Shown here: one piece after another, positions 47,676-58,521 of the stretch | Layout of the letters: every line of letters starts with the position of its first letter | Numbering within the stretch: the first letter of the stretch is position 1 | Assembly (NCBI RefSeq): GCF_020379485.1 | Contig: NC_063452.1 | Span: 40,054,208 to 40,118,207 of the forward strand | Origin: Brassica napus | Lineage: Eukaryota; Streptophyta; Magnoliopsida; Brassicales; Brassicaceae | Direction of reading: 5' to 3' | DNA length: 64,000 nt | The notes under the pieces: generated by a model | Database searches by the model: none | What the model was told of the DNA's origin: nothing | The model's input: the letters and a program-made list of their open reading frames with translations, nothing else | Translations under genes and position numbers: made by a program

Positions 47676-49462
47676 CAAGCTATCAACCATACCAAAGTCA
47701 AAGTACAGTCACACTATCCTAAAAAAAATACAAGTTATTAAAGCAATAAGCGTTGCTCTTAGAGTTTAACGATACCATTGAGTGTAAGTTGTCTCAAATG
47801 TGTTTTCAGACCCAGCGACGTCGTGGAGTGGACGACCATTAGGAAGAAGAAGAAGATTATGTTGTATTTTGTATATCCATGGATATCTCAGTGTTGGGTT
47901 GGTGAGTTCACTAAGATGTACTTAGATGTTACTGTGACATATGTTTATTGTGAGTGAATCTTAGTGGTCTTTGACATGGTTGGAATGAAATACAAGAGTA
48001 GGCAGAAACTAATACTTGCCATTTTGGCATCTCCTTTGTCATCCCTATCTTCATCTTCATATTTCTCATGATTTTCTCTCAGGTCCTTTACTTATTATCT
48101 GACTTTTCTGCTAATTATCATTCTCCACAAATAAATATTTGTAATTCTCTCGGCAGTGAAGGAATGATGCTACTCCCATCTTCTTGACACAAGTATCAGA
48201 GATCAAACGAAATACTAAAGCTATCATACAAATACTGGACGCCATCGTTCAACTTTTTAGCAAACATATTAATACTTTTTCTAATGATTGATTTATAACC
48301 TTTCCAAAACTATGTAATTTCCAAAATATGGTCTCAGTTAGCTTTGACACTCAAAGTCGTTAGTTGTTATAGTTGAAGAAAAAGAGGGACATTGTAACCA
48401 ACATAGATGAGTAAGTCTACAAAAGTTAATGTTGACTCTCTATCAACTTTATATATATATATAGAGAGAGAGATTTTAATTCTAAATAATTAAGTTTACA
48501 TAAATTTAATTTAAAGAAATATAAAATAGTATTTGTCATTTTTAATTATAAAAAACTAGGTGTAGAAATATATTTAATTTTCTTATTTTCAAGGTTTGTT
48601 TTAATGTATGATAAATAATTTTGGTGAATAAATATTGTTTAATCTAAAGTTATAGTAAATTTTTATTTTTACATGTTATATATATAAAGAAAATTATTTA
48701 AATAATAATAAAATCTAATACATAAAACAAAAAGATTTTAAATAAAAATATACAATAAACTTCACTAAATATACAATAACTTAATTTTATGTGATAAATT
48801 TAATGTTAAAATTAATCAGTAATATTTATTTTGAGATTATTATATGTTATTTGGGGCATACAATTTATTTATTTTTTAAATATAATACCATATGAAATAT
48901 TCAGTCAAATATGTTTCTAAATAGTAACAAATAATATTATGTTTTCATTATGCCTACCAAAATTTAAATAATATTCTTTTCTAATAGACCAACTATTCAC
49001 TTTTCCATTATTTTAAAAGTGATTAAAATAAAAATTTTTCAAATTTATATAAGAGAAAATAATTATTTTTTCCGTATTGAACTTAACCATATTAATAAGA
49101 GACTCCATTAGAATAAGAATATAACAAATTTTAAAAACTGTAAAACATTTACAATTAAAAATTCTTTTATTTTTATGATAAAACATACTTATGATTTTTA
49201 ATAAGAATATCAAAAACAAAATCATGTTTATGTTTTTAATTTAGATGCATACGAAGATGTGACAAAATTCTTACTAAATAAAAAACATAATAGAAATTAA
49301 TGATAATATTATTTTCTAAAAAAACAAAATGATAATAATAAAAATAACTACATCAAAAAAATATATTTGATGCTAAATAAAAAATGTCACAAATATAAAT
49401 AAACACTAAATATTAAACAAAAAAGTAAAATCATCCGCGCGAAGTGCGGTCATACCACTCGT
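47676..49462. other. AT-rich, no gene recognised
   Basis: A short GC-richer stretch at about 47810-47870 (after TTTTCAG) looks exon-like but gives no recognisable protein. Near 49436 CCGCGCGAAGTGCGG followed by CCACTCGT resembles a degraded Helitron 3' end. Confidence 0.35.
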
Positions 49463-50112
49463 ATCTATCTATAATAATAAAGGAGAACATGCTCCCTTCT
49501 CATGCTGCCACCTCAGCAGTTGATGTTCCTTAGCATGACACGTGTCGTATTCTTCAAATCTACTATTCGCCAAACGTTTCAATGTCTAAGAAAAAAGATG
49601 GCTTTAATTCTTTGCAATCCACTGGGCCGTCTGTTTGCAATTTAGATATACAAAAGGCCAAAATATTACAAGATTTGTGCACCTATCTTCTAATCTACTT
49701 TATCGACGGGAAAAAGAGCAGCTTTCACTGTTGATTGATATTAAGGATCAGCCTTGACTGTTGATTTATATAACACTTCCAATCAACCAACGGCTTGAAG
49801 TGTTATATAAATCAACAGTCAAAGCTGATCCTTAATATCAATCAACAGTGAAGGCTGCTCCTTTTCGCGTCAATAAAGTAGATTAGAAGATAGATGCACA
49901 AATCTTGTGATATTGGGGCTTTTTGTATAACTAAATTGCAAACAGGCGGCCCAGTGGATTGCAAAGAATCAAAGTCATCTTTTTCTTAGACATTGAAACA
50001 TTTGGCGAATAGTAGATTTGAAGAATACGACACGTGTCATGCTAAGGAACATCAACTACTGAGGTGGCAGCATGAGAAGGGAGTATGTCCTCCTTTATTA
50101 TTATAGATAGAT
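49463..50112. repeat. Long inverted repeat, arms of about 317 bp, 17-bp loop
   Basis: The arms 49463-49779 and 49797-50112 are near-identical reverse complements. Each outer end reads ATCTATCTATAATAATAAAG going inward, and the inner ends meet at GATTTATATAACACTTC and its complement. The outer termini are Helitron-5'-like (A then TC). The RNA would fold into one long hairpin. Confidence 0.92.
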
Positions 50113-50312
50113 TGTATGTAGAAATGGAGTATTATGTTTTTTATCATAATGGAGTATTATATTATTAAGAAGTATATAGAAATATAATATTATTGGTCAT
50201 TAGGTAAAATTAAAAGCATATGGAAATAACAAAAAAAATTCTACCACGGCTCACGGATTTTATAAATGAAAAAAATTCAACAGTTTGTCAATACTGTAAT
50301 GACAAAATATAC

Positions 50313-51135
50313 TAAGAGCATCCCCAAAATAAACTCTATAACTTCAAATATAGAGTTTTTTGCTCTCAAAAAAGAAACTTCAAAACTTCAAATTTAGAGT
50401 TTTAGTATTTGAAGTTTCACTACTCAAAACCCTAAATTTGAAGTTTCATCTTTTTATTTGCATCTTGGTCCTTATAATTAATTATATCTCACATTTATGA
50501 TTTTTAAGTATTTTCTCGTTCATAATTTAAATCCTTAAAACTTTTGTATACTTTAAATATTTCAAATTTATTTAAATTTAAATTTTACACATAATTGTTT
50601 TACTAAAATTAAAATAAGATTTATAATATTTTAAATGTAGAATTAGACAACAGGAATATTACAAAAGAAACTTAATAGAAACATTTTTAAGAAGATATAT
50701 GAAGACATAATTATTACATAAATTTAAATATTACAACAACATTAATAATCTAGTAAATTTTCTCCGGCACTTCTAAAATATGTTCCAAACAAATTTTGTG
50801 TAACCGAAAATGGAGCATTAAAAATATAATTTTATGTAATAATATAGTATTTTGCTTGTAGTTTAATATTTAATTATGTATTTCTATTTATAATTTTATA
50901 TTTTAATATAAGATTTTATTAATTAGTATTACTATAATATTTTTATATATGTGCTAGTTATCTATAAAATTTTTATAGATTTATATTAATTATGCAAATA
51001 TAAGGAGCATAGTGTAAATTACAAATAATTTTGAAGTTAAATTTGAAGTTTTACTTTTGGACAAGAACATCTTGAAACATCGGATATAGAGTTTTGCAAA
51101 CTCTATAATAGAGAGTTTTTTTGGAGATGCTCTGA
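50313..51135. mobile_element. PIF/Harbinger-like MITE
   Basis: Terminal inverted repeats GAGCATCCCCAAAATAAACT (50316) and, from the right, GAGCATCTCCAAAAAAACTC (51132) bound 817 bp. The 3-bp flanks are TAA and TGA, a near match to the TWA duplication of this superfamily. Repeated TTCAAATTTAGAGTTTT-like stretches and no open frame. Confidence 0.5.
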
Positions 51136-52450
51136 GCGAAGAACACATAAAATGGGTAAAATACTAAATATCTGAGGTTTTGTTTTTTCATCATCATATA
51201 TCAGATTCAACCAAAGGTACATCCTTTGAAAGCCTAACATATATATATATATATATGAAAGTATTTATACCAGTGTATATCCGTCATATATGTTAAGAAA
51301 ACAAATGGGAAAATGTTTACGTAAAATTTCTTGATTGCTTAAGTGGTGTGAAAGAGATCACCGTCTCAAGATCCATGGAGTAGTCTGCATAGAGATCCCT
51401 ACATGGCTACATGTCACAAAAGAATAATTATTAAGTTTGATTAGTTATATAATATAATCTATGATGAATGATTACATTTTTACTCAGCCATACTACATAT
51501 ATGAAATGTATAACTTTCAGTTTCATCAAAGACTTACAAAGAATGCTGAACTGCTTCTTAGGCTGAGGTCATCGTATGAATCAAATCAAAACATTTCTAT
51601 CGAGTATGGATAAAAAGAGCTTGTGCTATCTAATAAGCTTCTCTCATTGCTTTTCTAAGCATTTTTCTAATTATGAGCCTCCTTTATATTCATCCAAATA
51701 ATTTGAGTCCACCAGATCCGTTAATCTCTCTACAATGGGTTTAATGTATTTAATAAAAAAATAAACACACGAATATATAAACAGTAGAATATACGACGGC
51801 TAGGCAGACGTACCACTCTTGAGAAGCTTTTCATCCATAGTTATTCATAGCTAAACTTCTGACGCATACGTGCGTACTACAAAAAGCTCTAAAATCACCA
51901 AAATTTTCCAAGACGTACCTAAACCTGAAAATACTCTAAAAGAGATTCTAAGCACATATAATAGACTCTAAATATGACCTATACCATTATCTAAATGTGG
52001 TAAAATCCATGGTATATCAACTCTTCCAGATTTACTCTTTTGTTTGTCCTAATGCAAAACATAGAATAGTCTCTGAAAAGAGGTTTCAAAAGAAGATCGA
52101 CAGAAATGAGAGGGACACGGAGAAACCCTAGAGAGAGCTACACACACATCGACCTCATTTCACTTCGCTTTAACTCTTTTCTCTTATCGATCTCGTTTGT
52201 AACATCGGATCTCGTTTCTCTTATTGTATTCAATCTTATTCATCAATAAAATTCATCTTTGCCTACTGGAATCTGATTACATCGTTGTGTTATAAAGATA
52301 TTGTTGCCCACATCATATTTTCTTCCCTAGATTAAACCTTCGATCACTATCAAATACTTAGTGTAGATTTTAGGATCTACAGTGTCCTTTTGGTAATTTT
52401 ATTAATATAATTACATTAATTATCTTTCCATATTTCACTCAGTTTAACCA
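51136..52450. other. AT-rich spacer with a possible LTR-like patch
   Basis: No gene seen. A TA dinucleotide run lies at 51239-51256. The stretch 52105-52310 (AAACCCTAGAGAGAG, later CAATAAAATTCATC) has the look of an LTR transcript start and polyadenylation zone, but no borders were found. Confidence 0.3.
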
Positions 52451-53485
52451 TCTATATTACTAAAATTGAAGTACATTTTGGAACTGTTTGGAAACATAGA
52501 TAACAGTATAAATGAGAATTGTTTAGAAACATGTATAGAAGTATAAATAAAAATTGTTTGGAAACATGGATAGTAATATATAAAAAGATGTATAGTGTCA
52601 TTTTAGTAATTTCATTAATATAATTACATTAATTGTCTTTCCATATTTCAATCAATTTAACCATTTTTATTAATTATATTACCTTAACAATACCTCACAT
52701 CATTAATTATATTACCATAATAATAATAGTGCAGATTTTTATTTATTAGTTAATCAACATTAATTTTGTGCCAATTATAAAATCAAAAATGTAAAATAAT
52801 TAGGTTTTGCATATGGTTGAAAGTTCGGTTTAGTTTATTTTACTAAACCTTTTTATTTTATTTTAGTTTCAACCGGTGAAAAATTACTTAGCCAAAAACA
52901 TAATTCAAAGACATATTTTTGTGAATAAAATAATAAGTTAAATCAAAATAATAAAAATGTATTATATTTATTGTCACTTAAATTTTCACTCCATATAATT
53001 ATTTTACTAAATAAAAAAACTCTTTCTATTTCACTTAATTTAGCCAAACATATAGAACAATTTTTTTATTAGTTTATAAAATCAGTTAGGCATGAACGTT
53101 GACTATCCATTTAGGTATTGTTTGTTCTTTTTGGGGTATCATTTTTTTTTTTTGAAATTAGGCTCCGCTTGAATATTATAAATTTATGTGTGGGTTTTAA
53201 GTTGGGTCCTTCTAGGTTTAGATGATTTTTCTGATGTATAGAAACCTAAAAATATCTAAGCAACAAATGTATCTGAAACAGGTTCGGATATTTGAACCAA
53301 AAATAACTATATTATCTTATTCGGTCTAGGTCTTTTGAATACAATTAGTTATATTACGACACATCTAAAATATATACACTAATTATAAAAACAAATATCA
53401 ATGTATAAAAATATAAAGCACTAATTATAAAAAAACAAATATCAATGTATAAAATATAAAGCGGATGCGCAGGTCAATCTCTTAG
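52451..53485 (+). mobile_element. Small non-autonomous Helitron-like element
   Basis: It begins TCTATATTACTAAAATTGAA directly after A (52450), matching the 5' end of ATREP-type Helitrons. It ends near GCGGATGCGCAGG then CTTAG followed by T (53486). The terminal CTRR is imperfect (CTTAG) and the hairpin short. Inside are three 35-bp tandem units (52484-52586) and two 43-bp units (53378-53461). Confidence 0.5.
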
Positions 53486-53825
53486 TTTTAATTAAAAGAC
53501 AATAACACATCATTCATAGAGAAATTTTAAACGAAAACACAACCTTCAGAAATTGATAAAACAAAAAGTATTACGATGATACTGACGAATCAAAGTGATT
53601 TTAAAGCAATTGGACTCTCTTTCTTTTTGTTCAACAGCAATTGGCCTCTAAAATGCTATATAAAGACAAATAACTTAGAATGTTTTTTTGCTCTTTTTCT
53701 TTGTTGTTTTCTTTTTAGAAAGCTAAACATTAATGTAAACCCCAGCTTAATCAAGAAATCACTCCGTAAAACATGGAGGAGAGAGTACACATTTGACTGA
53801 GCAGAGGTTGATATCAACTCGAGGA

Positions 53826-55368
53826 TCAAGCTGTCGTGGCTGCATCGACCTCTTTTTTAACGCCTTTAGTGTGACGTGAGGTAGTTGCCACTGTTTTACT
53901 GCCTTTTGCTCCATCATCTTCTTCCTCTTCTTCATAGAACGACCCTGAAGACCTCATTTCCTTCACCTTCCGAAACTCATCGTAATGTACTCTTCTGAGT
54001 TCGTTGAAACGTGCGTTTTTCTCACCATCCACATCTGTGTCATTTGCACAAAAACAGAAACATATGGAGATGAGATCAAACAAAAGAATAAAAACATGAA
54101 AGTTAATATTTTGTTTGGTTTCGAGGAGGAACACCTTCATCATCTTGATCCATTGGATCTGCTTCATCCTCCTCAGACGAGCTCCAGCCACCAGAACCAG
54201 ACCCCTGGCTAGTATTCCTACTTGAGGAAGCTGCTGCCTCGTTGAGAACGTTCCTCAGTTCTTCCGTACGTTGCATATCATCAACGCATTCGTCAAACGA
54301 CCTGCCTCTAGGAGACAGAGAACCTGGCACAATCAATCAGGAAACACCCACAAAGAGAAAAGACAAATGTTAAATTATGTTTCGCGGATTTAAAAATATC
54401 AGAACGATCTCGAGTTAAACATACACCTAGAAAGAAAAAATTTCAAATCAAGAAACCAATAGCGCAAGCACAAGTTTCCTCCAGAAAAGAGTAGTAATTG
54501 TTTAGCTTCCTAGATTCATATAATTGTCACTTACACATGCTTTAGATCTGATTAGGTTAAGTTGATGACAAGCATAAATACGCAAATTTGGCATAAGCAT
54601 ATGGATACTTAAAAGAGTAGCATAGTTCACAAATTGTGCACACACACACATATATAGACACAAACAGAAAGCAAAGAAAGAAAAGTAGAGAAACCATCAT
54701 CATCGATCATAGGGTGGTAGGGTGTCTTAGGTTCAGTGATCTTCTGCCTAACAGGCTTGTTAGATTCAATTTCCACTATATTAGCTTCATCCCACTGCAC
54801 ACGCCCCCTGCCACAAAAATGAACATCTTTAATGCTGCAAACGAGAGACTAATATTCAGCAGAAAAACATTATACAAAGGTCATATCTTATTTAACAGAA
54901 CAAGGCAGGAATATCTGAACGCCTATAACAGAAGACGAAAAAACTAACACAACTCTGAAATTAAGCTCACAGACGCTTATGCAAGGTAAGTTTCTGAATC
55001 AGCAAGCAATCAAGCATGGTTAGCTCTAATAAACACAAGCAAAAGAAGGAGAAACATACTTCATACTAAGCTGGTTGTACTCTATTTCCAGCTAATCAAG
55101 CGAATAAACAATCCAATCTGCTAACTTTTCAAGCTTAAATCATAAACCTCTTAAAGAGAATCGAGCAGTTCACACCATTTAGATTCAGAAAAGAGAGATT
55201 TATCACAGGAAACCACAAGGAGAAAGATTTGTAAGAAACCCTAGCTACCACTTATTAAATTAAAGATGGAATTGAAGAAGAGCAAAGAGAATGAAGTGCG
55301 AAACCGATCCATCCATCGAGCATAATAAATTCCAGAAAAGACGGAACTTACTTTTTTGAATCAGCCAT
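53826..55368 (-). CDS. Protein phosphatase 1 inhibitor-2 (AtI-2-like)
   Basis: Four exons on the minus strand: 55352-55368, 54695-54807, 54135-54323 and 54034-53826, giving 175 residues with consistent phases. The first exon is only 17 nt (MADSKK). Residues 6-17 ([12 protein letters not shown]) and the KITEPKTPY motif (28-36) are the conserved N-terminal PP1-contact and signature motifs of inhibitor-2. The middle holds a Ser/acidic stretch ([16 protein letters not shown]). Exon 4 has [10 protein letters not shown], the HY-N/D-E motif that contacts the PP1 active site in the family. It inhibits type-1 Ser/Thr phosphatase catalytic subunits in cytosol and nucleus. It is divergent from the GTPase gene, with 754 bp between start codons. 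By position it corresponds to At5g52200. Confidence 0.9.
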
Positions 55369-56122
55369 CTTCTTCAACTTCAACTTCAACTTCTCGATCG
55401 CAAAGCAAAAGTTTTGAAGACTCCGGCGGGGGGTGTTGAAGACGCACAATTACCTAATAATCAAAAAGAGAAGCAGCCGTCCGTTTCTTTGACTTTTGAC
55501 TATTATTGTTGCTCTTTAGATATCGCCACGTGTCACCCTTACAACTCGAGATGGAAACGCGTTGGAGTAAGGGTAGTTTTGGAATTCGGGATTCGAAGTT
55601 CTATCGAAGAAGACCAACAACAACACAGAGTTGAGTGCAAAACCAGATCTTTCTCTCCTTGTCCTTCTCCAGATCTTCCTCAGACATGTAAGGATCTTCT
55701 AATTTGCTTGTGTGGTTTTCAGATTCGAACGGGGAGAAGAATTCTGCTTTGCTGATTTTATCAATTTTAGGGAGCTTCTCTTTGTCCTGATCATGTTTCG
55801 ATAATGCGACTGGGTGATAGTGTGATTCACCTTCTTTTTTTCTAGCGATCTACCCTTTTATTTTGTTTAGATTTGTGTTTGGACTCTGATCTAACTCTTC
55901 GTAATGATTGTGTCTGGTTTTGGTGGTTATTTGATGTCTCTTGCTACTTGGGGTAACTAGTGTAGCATTGTGTTTGTGTATTCTCTGACTTAGATCCATT
56001 TTCTTCTTGTGTTTATACTCTGATAAGGAAGCCAAGTTATGTTCTTGATTTCTCGGAGAATGATATGCTGATTCTTAGCTCCATTTTTCTATTTTTGGTT
56101 GGGTGAAAGATCAAAGGAAGTG
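55369..56122. promoter_or_regulatory. Shared divergent promoter region (inhibitor-2 / ARLB1)
   Basis: 754 bp between two start codons that face apart. A G-box/ABRE-like CCACGTGTC lies at 55526-55534. The ARLB1 leader probably carries an intron from CAT|GTAAGG near 55688 to an acceptor GAAAG just before the ATG (about 56109). Confidence 0.5.
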
Positions 56123-57140
56123 ATGTTTTCTCTAATGCATGGATTGTGGACTTACATGTTCAGCAAAACTGAGTTCCATGTCCTCATTCTTGGTATCGAC
56201 AAAGCTGGCAAAACGGTATTTATTTTCTCCATTTTTTGTATCTCATCTTTCAAAAAAGGCTCATCTCTAATGCACATTTCTCGTATTTGGACTGTGTAGA
56301 CGTTCCTGGAGAAGTTGAAAACGATATACTCAATCTCAGAAGGTCTCCCACATGATCGGATTGTTCCTACTGTTGGCCTTAATATTGGTCGTATTGAAGT
56401 CGCCAATGCTAAAATCGTCTTTTGGGACCTTGGAGGTCAGGTTAGTTGGAAATATTCAATCCCTTCAGTTTTGTCTTTGTAATCTAATAATAACCATGCC
56501 TTTTTTCTCCCTTATGGCAGCCTGGTTTGCGTTCGATTTGGGAGAAGTATTATGAAGAAGCACACGCATTGATATATTTGATCGACGCAGCTTGCCCATC
56601 CCGCTTTGAAGACTCAAAATCCGCTCTAGGTGAGTTTGCACATTCAAGTTGACTTCAAACAGCAATTATGAAGCTAATGTTAAAATATAAGTTTGCCTTT
56701 CCACCAGAAAAAGCACTGCGGCACGAGGATTTGCAAGGAGCGCCTCTTTTGATATTGGCAAACAAGCAAGTAAGAAACTGCATTGCCTCCTTTTGTTTGC
56801 TTAATATGTTGTTTCTGATAAGTCTTGAATCTGGTAACCGATGAGCAGGATCTCCCAAATGCTGTCTCAGCTGAGGAGCTAGACCGATACCTGGATCTAA
56901 AGAAACTAGACGAAAGGGTGTACATGTTTGAAGCAGCTTCTGGATATGATGGGTGAGTAAAAACTGACTTTAGCTACGCACAGGAACCTTGTAGCTCTGT
57001 TAGAGATGCTTAAATGTTATTGTTTGAGCAGGCGAGGAATCAAAGAGAGTATAGAATGGCTGGTGGGAGTGATGGAGAGAAGCAAAAGAACGGAAGCATT
57101 AAGAGCCCGTGCAGGATATGTTCCTGTCCCAACTTCCTAG
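56123..57140 (+). CDS. ARLB1: ARF-related GTPase, ARLB1/ARFRP1 type
   Basis: Six exons: 56123-56215, 56300-56440, 56521-56629, 56708-56769, 56849-56952 and 57032-57140, giving 205 residues. P-loop GIDKAGKT (24-31), switch II WDLGGQ (73-78) and NKQD (133-136) are intact. There is no Gly at position 2, so no myristoylation as in true ARFs; the family is instead N-acetylated (Arl3/ARFRP1 group) and works at the trans-Golgi network in recruiting tethering factors. The C-terminus ends RARAGYVPVPTS. The start chosen is the only ATG that gives the usual short hydrophobic N-terminal helix (MFSLMHGLWTYMF). It corresponds in position to At5g52210. An A tract of about 20 bases lies in the 3' flank (57214-57235). 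Confidence 0.93.
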
Positions 57141-57499
57141 ACTTGGAAAGGAGCGCTCACAAACTCAATTCTCAAACCAACTAAACTGTTTTCTGTGAGA
57201 AACATTTGTAGATAAAAAAAAAAAAAAAAAAAAAAGGAATGGACCAGAATCGTGCAATGTTTTGTGTTAGCAGCAGATCACATGATAAGTAGGGCTAGTA
57301 ATATCATTATTATATTGCCTTTACATCCTTGCTAATGCTATGATTCAGATTGAGACTTAAGGTAATAACTTCCCAAAAAGTAATAAATTTCCTTGAAAAC
57401 AAAGAACAGAGTACATCAGTTTATCTCTTCCGTAGCTTACAAGACAGGAAACAGGCAGAACTAAGAAGCAATCCAGAGGTATCACTTTGCACTTGCAGC

Positions 57500-58035
57500 C
57501 TAATTTGTTCCTGAATCAAACAAGTAACTCAGAAATGTCAGAGCAAGTTTGAGGCTTAAAGTTTCAGAAAGCAAACAAGAACAGAAGAGAGAGGTTATAC
57601 CTGAAAAGAGAGGCTTAGGTCTGGTCTTAAACAAGATCTTTGACCTTATAATCCCGACAACTTCCAGTTCCGTTTCTTTCTTTGAAGAACCATCTGTACC
57701 CTTTTGAAGCTTCTTCAAAACCAACAATGGTTTCTTCAGAGTCACCTTGGAGCCCGTGAGTTCATGGTAACCCACCGTGAACGTGTAGGTTTCCTGCAAC
57801 CATCAACAGGATCTTCAATCTCCGGCTATTTCACAGTTCCGATTCGAGAAAATGCGAACTGAATTAAAAGACAAAAAAAAACCTGGGAGGAATCGGAGTG
57901 ACAGAGATGACCGATCTCGAGATTCTGAACAGAACCTTGGAACGAAGACTGAGTTTCCACGACGCCTTGGAGTTCTACGATCATCCACTCGCTACACTCC
58001 TCTTCTCCACACCCACACTTCACTCGAATCTCCAT
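57500..58035 (-). CDS. CTF8: CTF8, small subunit of the alternative RFC-CTF18 clamp loader
   Basis: Three exons on the minus strand: 58035-57883, 57793-57601 and 57510-57500, giving 118 residues; the last exon encodes only the final codons and the stop. Features: MEIRVKCGCGEEECSEWMIV at the N-terminus, the ELQG motif, IGHLCH, then ETYTFTVGYHELTGSKVTLK and a basic stretch, matching the small Ctf8 family. In eukaryotes Ctf8 and Dcc1 bind the C-terminus of Ctf18 in the clamp loader that supports sister-chromatid cohesion and leading-strand synthesis. It converges with the ARLB1 gene (about 360 bp between stops) and is tandem to MBD13. Position fits At5g52220. Confidence 0.85.
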
Positions 58036-58521
58036 CTTCTCCTCCCTTCTCCTTCTTCTTCTTCTTCTATACTGTTATATTACATTTTTGTATATATATA
58101 TATGTTGTATTATAAACATTTTGGCGGCAAAACACTAGATCTTTCGCGGGCTTCTTTGTCCGTTTTAGTCTTTTAGATGACGTCACAATTATCTCTAGTA
58201 ACAAGTCAAAGAAGCTTTTTTTTTTTTTTTTGGTCAAACAAGTCAAAGAAGCTATCTTTGAGAAGTTTCCATTGTTACATAGGAAGAGAAAAAAACAGGA
58301 TATTAATAGCTTATATGAGTTTGCAGGTTCTGTCGATACATCAAAGTAATACATATTGTATATACAGAACACAAAGAAGCAGGCATTGCACATGGATGAT
58401 GGATCTTTAAACTACTAGTGCAAAGAGAAAACAACCTAGTCCTCGGAGAAAAAGTTGTGGAAACCTTAGATCTCCCCCAGGTTTCCCCATGGCCTTGTTA
58501 CTATACTGTTGAACTACATAA
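58036..58521. other. Intergenic region between CTF8 and MBD13
   Basis: CTF8 promoter side with a CTT run and a TA run (about 58050-58105), then the probable 3' UTR of MBD13. A poly-T insertion with flanking 17-bp repeats lies at 58200-58253. Confidence 0.5.
58200..58253 (-). repeat. Minimal retroposition scar: 17-bp direct repeats around a poly-T
   Basis: AACAAGTCAAAGAAGCT occurs at 58200-58216 and 58237-58253. The 20 bases between are about 15 T then GGTCA, that is TGACC plus a poly-A tail on the minus strand, as left by an extremely 5'-truncated LINE copy. Confidence 0.6.

Larger units (their letters stand above)
43595..50111 (-). mobile_element. Putative Helitron (composite), minus orientation
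   Basis: On the minus strand the left border reads GCGCGAAGCGTGGACACC then CCCTAG followed by T: a short hairpin before CTAG, the Helitron 3' signature. The right border reads A followed by TCTATCTATAATAATAAAGG, a Helitron-type 5' end starting TC after A. The 6.5-kb span contains other repeats and no Rep/helicase frame. Both ends may belong to different copies. Confidence 0.35.

Noticed and set aside
47810..47870. A remnant exon of At5g52190
   Set aside because: An acceptor-like TTTTCAG precedes a GC-richer stretch, but no frame gives a recognisable sugar-isomerase segment.
57852..58176. Plus-strand frames over CTF8 exon 1
   Set aside because: Antisense shadows; the minus strand gives the conserved CTF8 protein with clean splice phases.
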